Positions 23,380-35,606 of a stretch of DNA of 64,000 bases are shown piece by piece. The notes beneath the pieces were generated by a model. That model made no database searches and had not been told where the DNA came from. It was given only the letters and a program-made list of their open reading frames with translations. Source of the DNA: Platerodrilus igneus (taxonomy: Eukaryota > Arthropoda > Insecta > Coleoptera > Lycidae). The position numbers and the translations under genes are program-made. Each line of letters begins with the position of its first letter. Position 1 is the first letter of the stretch. The DNA lies in NCBI GenBank assembly GCA_036346225.1, contig JARFIW010000139.1:992001-1056000 (forward strand). The letters are read 5' to 3'.

Positions 23380-24895
23380 AGTTTCATCTTCATTAGGTCT
23401 TCAGTCCTTGAACTGGTTAGACGTGTACCCTCATAGCTTCCTATTCTGAACTAACCTACACATTTTCCTAAAATTTGCAGTTTGCTTCTATCACTAATCT
23501 GATCTAGATCTACATCTACCTCTTTTTTCCTATCTCTGCTTGTAATATATCCCATACTATTCCCCAAAAATGCTTTAGAACATATTCTGCCCTTCTATTT
23601 TTCTTATCTTTTTCCCCAGATATCCTTGTTACCTACTATTTCTATAACCTATTTGTTATTATCTTTGTCTGTTCATGCTATTGTCCTCATACATCTGAAG
23701 CACAGCATTTCAAAAGGCTGCTACCGTTTTTCTGTCTGCTTTTCAGACTGCCCATATTTCATAGGCATACTGTGCTGTGCTTCACACTAATGCTTTCAAC
23801 AATTTTGTTCTTGTTCTATGTTTGTTGTCTTTCATCATAGGCGCTGTTTTTTCTTGTTATATGCAGTTCGGTCCCCTTCTATTGTTTTACAATTATATAC
23901 CCTATTTCTGCGACATTTAGTGATTGTAAAGGGGGGTAAGCAGCCTGTGGCTGCCAAGTTCCCCCGGCACTTAAACATTTACCGATATAATATTTTTTCC
24001 AATATAACCTTTTGCACAGTCGACATTAGTTGCAGTTATTTTACAACCAACACCTTATAATAAGCATCAGATTTATCTGCCCTTACTTTTCGTCATTAAG
24101 TTTTCCGTCTCAAAACTGGTTGGACACGTACCTACACTTATTTATATTCTCAACTAGCCTCCACAGTTCCCTGAAATTTTCACACAGCATGTATACAGCT
24201 CGGTTCCCTTTTTATTGTTTTCTAATTATATGCCGTATTTCACCGAGATTCAGTGACGAGGGTTAGCAGACTGTGGCTGCGAAGATCTCCAATACTTAGA
24301 CATTTGCCGAAATAATAGTTTTCCAGTAAATCCTTTCACACAATTAACATTATTCGAGAATATTGCCCAACCAATTCTTGTAGTTGCTTATAATAATCAT
24401 CATGTTTAAGTACAGTTACTTTCTTCGTCATAAATTTATTCATCTTGCGACGGTTGGATGCGTACCTCCATTGATTTTTATTCTGAGCTAGCCTACACAT
24501 CTCCTGAAACTCCTACAGCCTACATCTTCTACTATCTGTGTGCAGTAGTCTAACCTAGGTGTACCTCTTCTGCTTTCTTTTCCTATCTCTGCTTCTAATA
24601 TATTCCGCACTATTCCCTCATGCCGTAGTATGTGGCCTATCATCCTATCTTTCCTATTTTTACCGTTTTCCACATATTTCTTTCTTCCCCTACCATTGTT
24701 AGTACCTCTTCGTTCTTAACTTTGTCTGTCCATGATATCTTCATCATACGATCTGTAGCACCACATTTCAAAGGCTTCTACCTTTTTCTTGTCCGCTTCT
24801 CCTACTGTCCAGTCTTCACAGCCGTACAGTGTTGTGCTCCACACATATGTTTTAAGCAATCTCTTGTTACGCTTCCTTCCTGCCAGCGTACTTAA
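23380..24895 (-). repeat. Tandem array of LINE 3' units
   Basis: Reading down the minus strand: a C-terminal ORF2 piece ending in the HILRHEGIVRN block (24,895-24,440), a tail segment (24,430-24,260), a short linker and a truncated end of a second piece (24,245-24,080), a second tail segment (24,060-23,930), and a third C-terminal piece (23,910-23,380). The third ends in RTEDL-like codons and an ATG-type tail. The same linker from tail segment to coding piece is seen at 345-1,240. It therefore looks like a repeating unit rather than three chance insertions. All frames carry stops. Confidence 0.7.
24488..24895 (-). pseudogene. LINE ORF2 C-terminal fragment
   Basis: The complement reads LLKTYVWSTTLYGCEDWTVG-like sequence, then KKVEAFEMW, then (24,488-24,673) KDRMIGHILRHEGIVRNILE, ending in QIVEDVGCRSF. 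This is the cysteine- and histidine-poor tail of the widespread insect APE-RT element that annotation pipelines often label craniofacial development protein 2-like. It has no RT domain and is a dead end fragment. Confidence 0.75.
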
Positions 24896-25216
24896 ATTAC
24901 ATCGCTCCTTGGATTGCCGTTTGTATAAAGCGAATACTTTAGAATAGTTTCAGATTTGTATGCAATTTAACTCGTGTGTATTACTTTAAAGGTAGATTAA
25001 TTGAAGATTGATTTTCATTAATAAATAATTTGCAAGGAATGAATTGTAAATAGGATTATTTGTGTATTACCTTCCAACTTATTGAAAATTATAAACAACT
25101 TGTAATTAATTATTAGATATGATTGCTGCATTCACTTTTTGGATGTTCACATAATTGTTACGCTCCCTTCCTGTCAACGTACTTAAATTGCATCGTTCTT
25201 GGCTCGCCGGTCGTAT
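24864..25216 (+). repeat. Short direct repeat pair
   Basis: A ~55-bp block starting TTGTTACGCT and containing CGTACTTAAATT occurs at 24,866-24,923 and again at 25,157-25,212, 291 bp apart. Similarity is about 85%. Its nature is unknown; it may mark the ends of a small insertion. Confidence 0.6.
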
Positions 25217-26699
25217 AAATTTTGTTCCTTATGTTATTATCCAAGTCGAGATAATATACCATCAGAGGTTATGGGTAACAACTATTTTATATAAACAGAT
25301 TAGTAGCGTAGCTCTTATTCCATTGAAGGAAGGATGCTTTCTAGGCGAACGTGTTTGGTCGACCGCACGTGCGTTTTACGGAACATTGACGGACGGACTT
25401 AGTGATTACACGTGCTTTACCAATTGTGTTTTTAGTTGATTTTCTTTTGAAATAAAAGTTGTAGAACTTGCTAAACTTGGCCGATTCTTCTTAGGATTAA
25501 TGTGTGTGCGATCTAGTTTAGTGTTCCTTTTTTTATCAGAGTGAGTGCAATAAACTTGTACAGAATTTTTAAAGGATTAACGATATTATTTTCTTGACCA
25601 CTTTCAAGTTGTTTACTGTTCAAAAGGATCGCCATCATATTACAACGTATTGTAGGGTCCAAAACGAGAGTGTCAGACACCGCTTCTAGTGTTTCATCAG
25701 TTATGTGATTGTGTAGATTTCCTATAAAAAAAAACTTAAAATACAGGAACGGTAACTGCGATTACAAACAAGTAAATACGATGTACAGCTCGTTTTCTTT
25801 CTTAGTGTCAGATACTTATTTAGTTGTCAACGTATTAATTAGCAAATAAATTCTGTAACATGCCTTCCCATTTTTTTTTGAAATGAGGTTACAGACATAT
25901 CTTCGTGCACTGCCTCTCTTAACAATAATGTTGGACATTTAAGGTAAAAAACGTGGTTGGCAACTAACATTTTACAGTGATTCCAGTTTATAAATGACGT
26001 GAATTAATATTCGATTGCCGGTTAGTTTAACTAGGAATAATTAAGTGAAATACATAGGTGTGATTAGTGTAAAGTGTAATAAATTCAATCAACCCCATCA
26101 CAGTCAAGGGTGAAGTACTTCATTAGTGCAGGACATCGTGAATCCTATACTTTAATTGCAAGGAAGCATTACATGAAGAGATTGTTGTAAGTTGAACGAT
26201 TTCATACTTGTTATTACCTTAAATATCTATCCGTTGTTTTGCAATATCCTTTGTCGTTTTGATACCTTTTACAATAGGATTGCATGCTATTAAAAAAAAA
26301 AAAAAAAAGAACAATCAATAATACTGGATTACTCACATCAATTGTGCTTACCTATTTATCTTTTGTTATAAGTTGTTTGATTTATGGTTAATTGGTGTGT
26401 GAGGAAACGTTTCTGCTACTCCCCAATATTACCGTACTTTGTAATAAAAGTTCTGTAATGCCTTTATCGTTATTACATTATATAGATTATTCAAACAGTT
26501 TTTTTTTACATCTTACAGAGTACGGAATAATTTATGCTTGATCAGCATGCTATGCTTATTCTTTTTTTTTAGGTTTGCTTGACTATTTTTATTGCAGGTA
26601 TTGTCACTAATTCCTTACAGCCGCGTACATTATATGGTAGTCTGCTTTCTACAACCCCCCCTAATCTCCGATTGAGCCCGGTCATTCCTTGACTTTCTT
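25217..26699. other. Nothing recognised
   Basis: AT-rich sequence; an A run of about 18 bases sits at 26,291-26,308. No supported gene. Confidence 0.5.
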
Positions 26700-28208
26700 T
26701 GTGTTACGCACGGCTACGAGTCAACGTAAGCACTCTTCCTTGTTGTCCTTGAGCACAGTAGTTGCTTTTTCTTGTTAAATGTAGCACGGCCTTGTGCTAG
26801 TCTTTGTTTTATATCTTTTGTGCTTTTTCGATCTTGCGTTATTTGACTTCTTAGGTAGCAGAAATCCTTAACCTCTTGTAAGTTCTCTTTACCTATTTGT
26901 ATTCTTCTTTTTGATTTATTATCTTCTCTTTTGCATACTAGAACTTCAGTTTTATTTTTGTTAATTTTCATACCATATCCCTCCGTTAGAACTGTTTCCA
27001 TTTCATTAAGAGCAGCTTGCTAGATGCTAATACCGCTATATCATTTGCAAATCTAAGCATATCAATCTTTTGTCCCTGCATATTAATTCCAAATGTTTTC
27101 TGCATTTGACAGTATTCATTGCCTCTTCAATGTACTAGTTAAAAATTAATGAAGCTAGGGCACATCCCTGTCTCACCCCTTTATTAATATTTACTTCTCT
27201 ACGTCCTACTCTAATTCGATTACTGCTGTTTGATCTTTGTATAAGCTATGTACTATTCGTCTATCCCTATAACTCATTCCAATCTTTTTCAGTATTTCGA
27301 ACGTTTTTTCCATTTTACATTGTCGAATGCTTTTTACAGATCTACAAACTCTATATACACGCTTTCTCCTTTTTCTATTGCTTTCTACATTATCATTTCA
27401 GAGCTAAAATAGCCTCCCGTGTTCCCTGTTTCGCCTAAACCCAAATTGGTCTTCTACTAGTATTTCTTCAGCACGATTTTCCATTTTCTTTGTACAATTC
27501 TATTTAATATTTTTGACACGTGTGCTGTCAAACTTATTGTTCGAAAATTTTCACATCTATCAGCGCCTTTCTTTTTTTGGTATAGTAACTATGATGTTAC
27601 GTTTAAAATCTTTGGGTATCTGCCTGTCTCATACATATTGCTTACAAGTGGGAAGAGACGTTCTGTTACTGCTTGTCCAGTGGCTTTTAGAGTTTCTGCT
27701 TGCACCTTATTTGTATTCGGCACCTTACCATTTTTCAGACCCTTTAATGCTAATTCAAACTTATCTCTAAGTATAGGACATCCCAGGTCGTCATTTTCAA
27801 TGTCTGATTCCTGTTCTAACGCAGTTAGTTCCTCTCCTGCATATAAATTCCCTATATATTCTTGCTATCTACCCACTTTCTCTACATTTTCTATAATGAC
27901 GTTTTCGCCCGCGTCCCTTATATTTTTGCTATACGGTTTTATATCCCTAAAATTGATTCTAATTAGTTTGTATGCTTCATATGTTTTCCTATTTTCATCT
28001 TAGTTTGTACCTCTTTGCACTTTTCATCAATCCATTGTTCTTTAGCTTTCCTGCATTTGCGAATAATTTCCCATTTTATGGCCTTGTATCTTTGTTTTCC
28101 TATTTTAACTCCGGAATCTTTTACCTCAGAGAATGCCATCATTTTATTATAATTTAGGTACACTGTGTACTTGGGAGGTAATGTGGTGTTTCTCGTTGCC
28201 TTCCACAT
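26700..28208 (-). pseudogene. APE-type LINE, RT region, minus strand
   Basis: On the minus strand this copy runs from a KCRKAKEQWIDEKCKEVQTK linker (28,060 down) through LKNGK, PKDFKRNIIVTIPKK-like and FRTISL blocks, NRIVQR, FGFRRN, VRQGCA near 27,170 and the post-RT YGMKINKNKTEVLVCKRED segment (26,714-27,001). It stops after RRTTRKS-like codons. It matches the plus-strand copy at 62.4-64.0 kb at about 90%. The catalytic FADD is changed to FAND at 27,040-27,051. Frameshifts are frequent. The endonuclease domain is absent and the C-terminal part has been lost at 26,700. Confidence 0.8.
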
Positions 28209-28540
28209 CGCGGTAGTGTGTCTTAGACTGCCATACCGACCCCTATAGTCTCTGCCAATCTAAGTACCGAAAGAGCCGCTGCCCTCTTTCGGGGACTTGT
28301 CTTAGTCTGGTTCCTCACTAACGACCCTACTACTTTGGTTGGACCTGTAGTTTGGCTCTTTAGCTCATTAGAACACGCTAGCCATTTCACCTGTTCTAGT
28401 AATCTAGAACTTCGGCAAGGTGCAGGTCCATTCAAAATGCAGTTTATCGAGTATAAAATATTGGTACCTGGACGTAGCGTCTGATGCAAATTAGTGACAA
28501 AAGACTGACGGCATAAATAAGTTTTTTGACACAATAACTT
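28209..28540 (-). other. Sequence upstream of minus-strand LINE
   Basis: A 103-codon minus-strand frame (28,223-28,534) continues into the LINE piece. It includes RKRAAALSVLRLAETIGVG. I do not recognise it with confidence. It could be the 5' part of the LINE or an unrelated repeat into which the LINE inserted. Confidence 0.35.
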
Positions 28541-30052
28541 TGAATATTGAAAACGCAGTACGTACTATACTATACGGGACTAATACTCTTAATACTCTGA
28601 TTGGTCGAGTACTGTAGTCATATAAACAATCCACAAGTTCCTTTTTCTCTTATGAGAGAAATATTTTAGTATGGCCAAAAATGAACGGACGCTATTATGC
28701 GGGTTCTCCAACTAATATTAATAAAGGTTATAGTTACAATCCTAGCGGTGTTGTTCTAGAAGTTTCGAATCTACAACCGTAGAAGGAGAAGTACACTAAT
28801 GAGGAATAGATTGTCCTACATCCAAGTTTTGCACCAGGACATACCACGTAGAATTCAACAGAAAAGCGTAAGACCTAAAGAGAGCTATAAAAGACTGTTA
28901 TTAGCAACTTCCAAACCAATTGCACGGATAGAACGTAAGGTAGGAAGGATTACTCGTGTAATTGCTCGCTTTTACATACAATACAAGCACCCGAGCAAAT
29001 TGTGCATACCAGCGCAGATTATCTATAAACTAACATCACTTTGAAGGCAATGCCAAAAATTTTTTTAAACTTTCCAAACAAAACCGCAAAGCTATCTAGA
29101 TTATAAAAATGTAGTACTAATTATGTATACCGAAAAACATGAGTTGCCTTATACTACGTATCCTGAATTTAGTATAAGTAAAAAATAATGATAACCTGGT
29201 ATTTAATTAGGAGTAAACAGGAATTGTCAAGCGACAGAAAATGAACGTATCAAATTCCTCCCGGCAAAATTGAAAGGTCGGGGTGGGTAAACAAAGCAAC
29301 AAACTAACAAACTTAACAACAAAACAAACCGAAAGGAATTCCTTTCAGAACAAAACAACAAAACGAAAGAAAAATTACTATACAAGGAAGAAAACAGAAA
29401 AGACAGAAAACCAGAAAAAATTTTCATCCGGTTCGAACGACCAACATTACTACTATAAGTTCCAAACTACCGAAAAAATTAAGCATATTATTAATTCTAG
29501 CGACCTCAAAGGAAGGACAACTGGGAAAAATGAATGAAGGGTAAGGTAATGAGTGGGCAACCAACGAGGACAAAGATGGAACTGCATTAACACTGTGCTA
29601 GTTCTCCGTAAACAATTGTCTCCAATAACGAAACAATAAGTTTTGCAACCGAAAGAAAAGAATTAGTTTCCTGCGCGCAGAAACCAAAAAGAAGGAACAG
29701 AAGCGAGAAGAAATCGACAATAATAACAGCCAATTCAAGACACAAGTGCCGGCCTCAAGTATGCCCTAAGATCAACAAAAAGAGCCGGAGATTAGAAACG
29801 ATGTACTATAAACTATGGTAACAAGGAGTTGTCTGGAACGAGTCACCAAGGAAAAGAACTGCTAACAAACTCGAAAATTCAACTAAATCGTAGTTTCCAA
29901 AGACCAAAAAAACGCAAACGAAAACAAAAAAATGAGCCAATGTCCGAGAGGCAAATACCAAGACTAAAAATACGATATCAGTACACAGTCCGAGAGAGAA
30001 ATACCAAAACCAAGCACAATCTGCATACGAAATTAGAACCGGAGAGCGGCTA
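28541..30052. other. Nothing recognised, A-rich second half
   Basis: 28.5-29.2 kb is plain AT-rich sequence with a TATA-like CATATAAAC at about 28,619. From 29.2 to 30.0 kb the plus strand is strongly A-rich, giving lysine-rich frames that look like composition artefacts. The A-rich part may be the 3' flank of the integrase fragment that follows on the minus strand. Confidence 0.45.
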
Positions 30053-30616
30053 TCAGGCTTTGCGACGCTTGCGCCGCCAAAAGCAAAGTAATGCGATGTC
30101 GAGGATACTAGGATCATCAGAATGGGCGGGTTTAATATCTTTAACGTGCCAAATACTTTTGGTACCGGTATGTCCAGGGAGAAACAACTTTACTAACAAG
30201 GAACAGACCAATAAATCCAGGGGCCAGTTTGGCATTGAAATGACGTGAAGCGTCTGAAAAGGCATAATTACGACGCCAAACAGAATCTCCCAACTGGAAT
30301 TTGACTGGGCGATGTCGACGATTATAGCGGATACTGGTATCGTGGTACGCAGTGGAAAGTTTCTTGAAAACATGTGAACGAATATTTTTGAAATGATCGA
30401 GATCAGGCGAAGGATTTTCGGGATCAGGAATGTACATGTTGTTAAATTCGGAGAGTTGTTCGAAATAATCACCAGAGAGGATGTGTTCTCTACTAAACAA
30501 CGCAAAAAAAGGTGTACAGCCAATAATCTCGTGTTTGGATGTGCGGATAGCACAAGCAAGCTTTGAAAGATTGACATGCCAATGTCGCTGGTTGCACGGA
30601 CATAGGAGGCTATCAT
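30053..30616 (-). pseudogene. Ty3/gypsy integrase C-terminal fragment
   Basis: Read on the minus strand, two overlapping frames give the end of a Ty3/gypsy pol. The upstream part has LSKLACAIRTSKHEIIG-like residues. Then come FSREHILSGDYFEQL, RYNRRHRPVKFQLGDSVWRR, HFNAKLAPGFIGLFLV and a terminal WHVKDIKP in the other frame. This is the integrase core end and its chromodomain-free C-terminal barrel. The wording differs clearly from the gypsy-like remnant at 18-20 kb, so it is a different family. At least one frameshift near 30,170 breaks it. No LTR was found next to it. Confidence 0.75.
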
Positions 30617-30844
30617 AGTTTTGAAGGTTGGTTGATACGTTCAGCAGGATACCTTAAAAAATATTAAGATGAAATTAATGTATTTATTTTTGGTCATAAA
30701 TGAAATAACTGTCAAATGAGCTTTCGTTTTTAACTTGACGTTTCGATCTATTATTCAGATCTTAATCATAAGATAAAATTTGATTATGCATAAAAGTTTT
30801 TTTAAACGAAGAAATTAATCATAATACATCACTACAGATTGATC

Positions 30845-31946
30845 TCCTATCATGGTGGGACGCTTTTAAAATCAAAATAAAACAGATATCAAGTTCAATA
30901 CGTTAAGCAGCGAAAGCAAAACCTAAAAGCAGAATATAGAATGTTAAACGATAAATTGCGGGTTGCTACAGAAACCAACCAGGAACTCTTAATTGGTACA
31001 CTGAATGACCTAATAAAGGATACGCGTAGCAGCTACAAAATAAATGCACTTGAAGCTCATGCCTTGGAAAAATGCAAAGAACTTTATGCAGCTGATAGGC
31101 CCACGTTACACCATGACATGCGTAAACGATTTGTTCACTCACTCAAATTAAGATTGAGGGTAAAGCAGCGAAAAATAGTTTGAAGTTATGTGGTTTAATG
31201 AGAACCCATTTTCAATCTTTATATAACCAATCTGACCTACACACTGATAACAGCTCAATACTTTATTCATCCTTACCGACGCTAAGTAATGTGGACCAAG
31301 AGTATTTGAAATCTGCCTTTACCTCTGATGAATTTACAATCGCCGTTAAATCCTTAAATAAAAATAAAGCTTCAGGACTAGACGGTTTGACAGCAGAGTA
31401 CTACCTGTTCTTTTGGAAATTTTTTGAAGTAAATATATCATAAAGTTTTTAGCGAAGCTTTATTGCGTATGACTCTCCCTTACTCAACAACGAAAGCGGT
31501 CATAAGCTTGTTACCCAAAAGTAAAGAGAAACTCACGTCTATCGACAGCTGGAGGCCTATTTCACTTTTAAACACGGATTATAAGATACTGGCAAAGAGC
31601 ATAGCAAGGAGACTGCAGAATGTAATTGGGGATTTGATTAATGCTGACTTTAGTTTTCAACACCAGGTAGAACAATTTTCAACTCCATCCATCTACACAG
31701 GAACATAATCGCGTACGCCTCACAAGAAAATATTGCATTAGCAGTTATAAATTTGGATCAGCAAGGAGCATATAATCGCGTCAACCGAGACTATTTGTAT
31801 AATGTTCTACAGAAATTTGGGTTTGAACCTATTTTTATTGGCTATGCACAAACCTTATACAAAAGCCCGATATGCCACGTCAGAGTCGGTTCCTTACTTT
31901 CAAGTGCAGTAACGCACTACAGAGGAGTACGGCAGGGCTGCCCACT
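30845..31946 (+). pseudogene. L1/Tx1-like LINE ORF2, first part
   Basis: The remnant starts with WWDAFKIKIKQ-like codons near 30,855 and an RMLNDKLR linker. It reaches RT blocks: LNKNKASGLDGLTAEYY near 31,353, SWRPISLLNTDYKILAKSI near 31,548, LDQQGAYNRVNRDYLY near 31,753 and RGVRQGCPL near 31,922. SWRPISLLNxDYKIxAK is characteristic of the L1/Tx1 group. Frameshifts occur near 31,180, 31,440 and 31,700. The reading stops exactly at the LTR insertion, and the next RT residues are found after it at 33,798. The endonuclease domain is missing. Confidence 0.8.
31943..31946 (+). repeat. Target-site duplication CACT, left copy
   Basis: CACT before the LTR matches CACT at 33,794-33,797. Keeping only one copy restores the LINE reading frame across the insertion. 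Confidence 0.8.
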
Positions 31947-33793
31947 TGTAACAATTTTATTTTCAATAATAATTATTTGCATATAATTTCAAAAATAATG
32001 CGCTAAGCGTGCATCGTTCCTTAGTAATCTAATTATATTCAGATATCTGTGTCGCATAAAGCTATTTGCAAGCACATCTCTGTTTGATTGTTTCGTGTCC
32101 CCCGCCCCTGACGGCGCGACCGCTCGGCCCTGGTTACGATATAGTCGGCCACGGGCGATAGCTTTGTCAACATGTACTCCTGGCTAGAGGCCGGCAATCT
32201 TCGAATCCATTATCTTTAAATAACGGTTGGTAAAGTATATATTATACAAACTTATGTAATTTGAGGTAATTTATTTAGCGCGACATGTAAGACAACTTAG
32301 AAGACAACTTAGAATACAATTTAGAATACAACTTAGGATGGAACAAATTAGAATTCAACCTTGAGAACACGACTACTGTAAAATATAATGCGACAAGATA
32401 TGATTCGACACGTGGAACGCAACAAATATAACTCGACAAGAATAATTGATTTAAACTTTGCCTAACAAGAAATTTGTCTAGGAAGGAATTATAGATGTTA
32501 ATTTAGACGGAGTCGTTTCAAATTGCGAACGCTGTTATCTTTGCTTGAAGAACGGGGATCCCGTCTTGCCTTGTTGTGAGGCGAATATTGCAGTTTTAGT
32601 TCTTATTAGCTATAAGAATTTTTTTTGCATGTGTTTCAAAACTTAGTACACATTAACTTGCTTTTATGTTTAGTACACGTAAATTGTAAAAGTTTCAACT
32701 GATTGTTGAGCTAGTTTTACAAGCTAAAAAAATATGCTTTGTTCCATATGAACCGTCGATAAGTTCAACAGGTGTTTTCGACGTCATATTTTTCTACTTT
32801 GTACAGCTGACAGATGTTGCCTTAAAAGCAAATGCTTTGAGCAGCTGTAATGCAATTTAAATAAACATGCCTATTTTTGTAGTCAGCTTTATCTACACTT
32901 AGATTATTATACGTAATTTTGAAAGCTCAAATTCTGATATTGTTAGGAGCTAATAATTTGTTATCCACCTGAAAAGATCTGCCAAGGTTAGAATTTAATT
33001 TACTGTGTTATGCTTGCCAACCATTATTACTTTAATTTGTACAACAAGCTCATGTTTAAAATAAAGTTGCTTAATTAATAATAATGAAAGACAAAAAAGA
33101 AAGGTTAGAAGTTTAATCTTGATGTAGTTGATGATGAAAATTTTTCTTTGTTACAAGTTACAATATTTTAAAAGACTTCTTTTAGTAAACAATTAGTTCA
33201 AAATTGAAGACTTTTTATTTTGATCAAGTGCGATCAAATCTAATTACATAAAGCTAAAACCTTTCTGAATAATAAATTGATGCCAATATTATATTGGAAA
33301 TACTTTTTTAATTATTATTTTATATATTTTTGTAGGACAGAAATGGCGTTCCACTTTTTTATTTATTTAACCATTACAATTTCTTACAGGAGCTGCGTCT
33401 TATTTTGTTAAGACAGGTTTTTGTTAACGAAGGCGATCATTTTTCTTTGGGTCTCCACGTCCGCCCCTTAGAACTGTGCTTGCAATTATCGTAATTATCT
33501 CAGGACATGGTGGCGCCTTATTTGATTTAGCTTAACTTTGGTTTGCAAACAGAATTCGACCCCCACTTCTCATTGCTCTACCCAGGAATAGACCCCTAAC
33601 TTTGTCGGAAGATTTTGGAAAAATAAGTAACATTGACGCCACGCCCATAAAACAAAAAAAAAACAACCTACCTACGTAAAAAGAATACGTTTCACTGGCG
33701 TTCACAACGTGGTCCTTTCAGTAAGAACAAAAAAATTACGTTACACTGGCGTCCATCCAACGTGGGGCGTGACAACAAAATAGTTACGTTACA
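31947..33793. mobile_element. Solo LTR-like element, 1,847 bp
   Basis: The insertion begins TGTAAC and ends GTTACA, so it has TG...CA ends with a 6-bp perfect inverted repeat. It is flanked by a CACT duplication. Excising it joins RGVRQGCPL to SGPLFTLSLEPF in one frame, which fixes the ends to the base. A diverged inverted relative lies at 43,885-45,802. Inside are ~12-bp tandem units around GACAACTTAGAA (32,287-32,345) and repeated ACGTTG...ACGCCAGTG motifs at 33,690-33,775. No coding sequence, so a solo LTR is likely. The CACGCCCCACGTTGG block near the right end suggests the LTR reads on the minus strand. It is long for a Ty3-type LTR. Confidence 0.75.
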
Positions 33794-33797
33794 CACT
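33794..33797 (+). repeat. Target-site duplication CACT, right copy
   Basis: Right-hand copy of the 4-bp duplication. Four-base duplications are usual for Ty3/gypsy-type integrases. Confidence 0.8.
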
Positions 33798-35606
33798 GTC
33801 TGGTCCATTATTCACACTGTCCTTGGAACCTTTCCTTAATCTTTGTAGAAACCATCTATCCGGTTTTCCGTTTCCTATGTCCGATATGATGCAGCTACAA
33901 ATAACAAAATTAGCGGTATGTACATACGCCGATGATGTATCTAATTTTATTTCAAAAAACAGTGATTTTGATCATTTACGGAATGTTTACGAAGTGTATA
34001 AGAACCAATCAGGGTCGGTGTTAAACACATCTAAAACAAATGGGCTCTGGTGCGGCGCATGGCGAGGAAGAACAGACACTCCACTAAGATTCTCCTGGTC
34101 ATCAGGGAATATAAAGATACTGGGAATACACCTGTCAGGCAATATTCAAGAAGATACAGTATTGGCATTACAAGCTCTATGTGCTAAAGTAGACAATGCT
34201 ATTGAAATGTGGAAATTGCGTGCACCCAATACTTCACTGATCGGAAGAAAAATAAATGCTAATCAATTTATTGTACCCAAGTTGTGGCACTGTATGCAGA
34301 CTCTCCCATTTAACGTCAACCAGCTAGAAACTTTACAGAATAAATTAAGGGATTTCATGTGGACTGGTAAACATTGGATAAAATATGAGGAACTATATCT
34401 ACCGATAGTATACGGTGGCATTGGTTTGGTATACCTTAAAGCCAAGCAAGACTGCTTTCGCTTTTTCCTGGGCTCACGTTTGATTAATAGTTCCAGAGAG
34501 CATAAGTGGGCAACTATCATGAAACACGTTATCAAGAACAATAATTCATATGGGGTAACATGGCAGCTTCTCACTTGTTCCAGTACTCAACAGATTTTGA
34601 AGCAAATATTTTTGTAAAATCTTTGGTTAATGCGTTTAGCAAAATATCAACGTCGTATCCGGATTTTCCCAAATTTAAAGAAGACCTTTATTCAGTGCCA
34701 ACAACCAGCTGTAGGTTGATTGCAAGCGATACTGTGCCTCCACTGTTTAGCAGAAGATGGGTAGAATATGGGTTTAGAAGAATGAAAGAACGACTGTATA
34801 ATGCCCCATGCTCAACAAAAGACGACCTTCTGCAACACTACAAAAATCAGATTATTTTTCGATAAATATACGAACAGCGCAAGCAACGGCAGTGAAAACA
34901 AAGTGCGTCGATATAGGCTCAGTGTCGATATAAACCAAACATCATTGGAAGTGACAAAAGACAACCGCAGAAGGTTACAGAAGAATTTGGTGCTGCTGTT
35001 ACTCAACTGCAAAAAAACCCTTGAGAAGTAGTTGGACAGATGATGAGGTAATTTGGAGTTCGTTTTTCAAACCCCCCACACTTGGACACGAATCAATAAT
35101 CTCTTGGAGGTTTGTAAAGAATAGATTGGCCGATGCAAGGTTCCTAAACCGCATAGGTGTAAAATATATATATATCAGTCTGTCAATGGTGTAAAAGTGA
35201 GGGAAATGCCTGGCATATAATGATTACTTGCCAAAAAGCAAAACAACTGTGGCGGTTTGTAACTAACACTGTACAAATTTTGATGAAAAGGAAGGGACTT
35301 CTGGTCAAGGAACAGTGTTATGGAATCAGCGGCAATACAGCAAAGAGTGACCTTGAAAATTACATGATAAACTTAGTTAAAGCATGCATCTATTGGACAA
35401 CGATTGATGCGATAAAAAATGTTAATTCTAATATTCCGCTGACCCAATATTACAAGCAACGTTTAAAATCTAGGATAATTAAAGAGTTTGTTTGGCGCCA
35501 CACCAGACGTTCACTAGACAAGTTTTGCAACATAAGGTGCGTCGAAAAAACAATATGCTGGGTGGAGAATGATAAGTTACAGTTTAGTGGCATTTTAATG
35601 CAGTAA
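33798..35606 (+). pseudogene. L1/Tx1-like LINE ORF2, second part
   Basis: Directly after the insertion the frame reads SGPLFTLSLEPFLNLC, then the catalytic YADD at 33,925-33,936. Next come the thumb block LNTSKTNGLWCG and FSWSSGNIKILGIHLSGN (34,090-34,145). The open frame from 33,823 runs to 34,617. Two further frames (34,560-34,865; 35,220-35,606) carry the C-terminal domain. It includes WRFVKNRLADARF-like codons and a zinc finger, CQWCKSEGNAWHIMITC (35,181-35,231), with CX2CX7HX4C spacing. Frameshifts lie near 34,600, 34,870 and 35,200. The whole is an old copy, split by the LTR. Confidence 0.8.

Noticed and set aside
29283..29537. Lysine-rich 84-codon frame
   Set aside because: Caused by A-rich composition; no domain and no support.
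31947..33793. Non-autonomous DNA transposon (MITE) instead of an LTR
   Set aside because: The inverted match at the ends is only TGTAAC/GTTACA, the duplication is 4 bp, and TG...CA ends are standard for LTRs. An LTR is the better reading, though an internal region was not seen.
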